A stretch of 64,000 bases of DNA from Candidatus Defluviibacterium haderslevense (lineage in GTDB: Bacteria; Bacteroidota; Bacteroidia; Chitinophagales; Saprospiraceae): positions 3,795,501-3,859,500 of the forward strand of contig JADJRL010000003.1 in NCBI GenBank assembly GCA_016712225.1, read 5' to 3'. Position numbers and translations under genes: made by a program. The notes beneath the pieces are model-generated. The model saw only the letters and a list, made by a program, of their open reading frames with translations. It made no database searches and had not been told where the DNA came from. Of this stretch, positions 63,198 through 64,000 are shown one piece after another. Positions within the stretch are counted from its first letter, which is position 1; every line of letters starts with the position of its first letter.

Positions 63198-63916
63198 GAT
63201 GATTTTTTTGCTTTATAAAACCTTCAATTAACGCCTTAAAATTCAAATAGTTTTAGTTGTAAAACAAAATATCATTCTGAAATGAGTCAAAATACACCTA
63301 AAATTCCAAATTTTATATTTTAATATAATTGATTTCTTATCCAATTGGATGATTGGAATTATTAGGAAAAGAAACCTTTTGAAAGCAATTTAATATAAGC
63401 TATTGATAATGAGCTATTTGATTTATTTTAATATTTGTTAATTTTGTAATATAACATGCAGTGGATTCATTGAGTGGATTTATGTCCTTAGCGTAATATT
63501 TGAGTCGGGGATAGGGTAAAAATGTCTAAAATTTTAAGAAATGTATGAAAATTTGAATGTTTTTTTGATCATTTGAAATTGGGTTAAAATTTCTTACATA
63601 AATTTTTTTTATTAATACTGATAAAAGCTAAATTGTATTTTACTTAAATTCATGTGATAATGTATGATGAAAATATATAATCTGTTCATATTGTAATTTT
63701 CAATCATTTTTACCATTTTTTGATTTTTTTTTGGAACATAAGTTGCCTTTATATGCCAAGATGCATTGTGGTATTCATCAGAATATTTTAAGTAATTCTA
63801 GTGTATATCATAGTCATTAATACTCCCCAAAGTATTCATACCCCCCCTGATTCTTTGTTGCCAGCAAAGGGTGTAGATGATTTTGGCATAAACGAATTTT
63901 TTAAACTAAGCGTTTT
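63198..63916. other. Divergent spacer of ~720 bases without a gene
   Basis: Very AT-rich up to 63780. It then has AATACT-CCCCAA-AGTATT (63820-63837), a run of seven C's (63841-63847) and CTTTG-N7-CAAAG (63853-63869) just before the next gene. It should hold the promoters of the RND operon (-) and the next gene (+), but I see no clear TAnnTTTG. Confidence 0.5.
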
Positions 63917-64000
63917 ATGAAGAAACTAAGTTTTACACAATTAACCAAACACAAAGCTATTCGAGGAGCTCTATCCTTGATTGTTTTTTCCTTTGCACTT
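63917..64000 (+). CDS. 5' end of an exported protein (partial)
   Basis: The last 84 bases open a frame from the ATG at 63917: MKKLSFTQLTKHKAIRGALS followed by LIVFSFAL, a basic N-terminus and the start of a hydrophobic core. This is a signal peptide. It runs off the window, so its nature is unknown. Confidence 0.6.
   Translation, partial: MKKLSFTQLTKHKAIRGALSLIVFSFAL

Overview
The window is a low-GC stretch of a Bacteroidota chromosome, most likely from the Saprospiria/Chitinophagia side of the phylum (inference). Three things point there. At least five secreted proteins end in type IX secretion (T9SS) sorting domains. The phylum's -7 promoter element TAnnTTTG recurs upstream of genes (rpsU, the tRNA cluster, ompA-like, efp, lepA, lepB, pepD, tRNA-Arg). 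Genes generally lack Shine-Dalgarno sequences. The rest is mainly housekeeping, plus a lipid/polyketide cluster and a toxin-immunity pair.

Layout. 1-2.4 kb: the 3' end of a large T9SS surface protein, then about 1 kb of repeat-rich non-coding DNA and a small secreted protein. 2.4-5.5 kb: psd-cdsA-CPBP protease (minus) diverging from pdxJ. 5.6-20.5 kb: rpsU, a XerC-type recombinase, hpf, four tRNAs, tuf, tRNA-Trp, secE, nusG, rplKAJL, rpoB, rpoC, that is, the translation/transcription superoperon. 21-35 kb (plus): an OmpA/TSP3 protein, efp-accB-accC, an MsbA-like ABC exporter, a T9SS protein, a self-cleaving-type S24 repressor with its own operator, lepA, argS, glnS and an Mpo1-like membrane protein. 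35-49 kb (minus): a secreted serine hydrolase, a holin-X-like pair, pepD, an 822-residue SprB-repeat protein with a heme motif, ftsY, a DUF4295 protein, rpmG, rpmB, tRNA-Arg, a subtilase, a metal-receptor-like protein, a secreted propeller-like protein, lepB and an RluE-like pseudouridine synthase.

49.5-57.7 kb (minus) is the most distinctive region: a compact DarA/DarB (dialkylresorcinol/flexirubin-type) cluster. It has one ACP, one complete ketosynthase, one chain-length-factor-like ketosynthase, a BtrH-like cysteine enzyme, a small HTH-like protein and an ABC-2 exporter. The ketoreductase, dehydratase, ammonia-lyase and ligase genes of full flexirubin clusters are absent here.

57.7-63.2 kb (minus): an RND pump (lipoprotein adaptor plus HAE1 permease) followed directly by a barnase-like secreted RNase and its barstar-like inhibitor. 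The window ends in a 0.7-kb spacer and the first 28 codons of another exported protein.

All assignments are from reading the sequence. No database search was run, and confidences reflect that.
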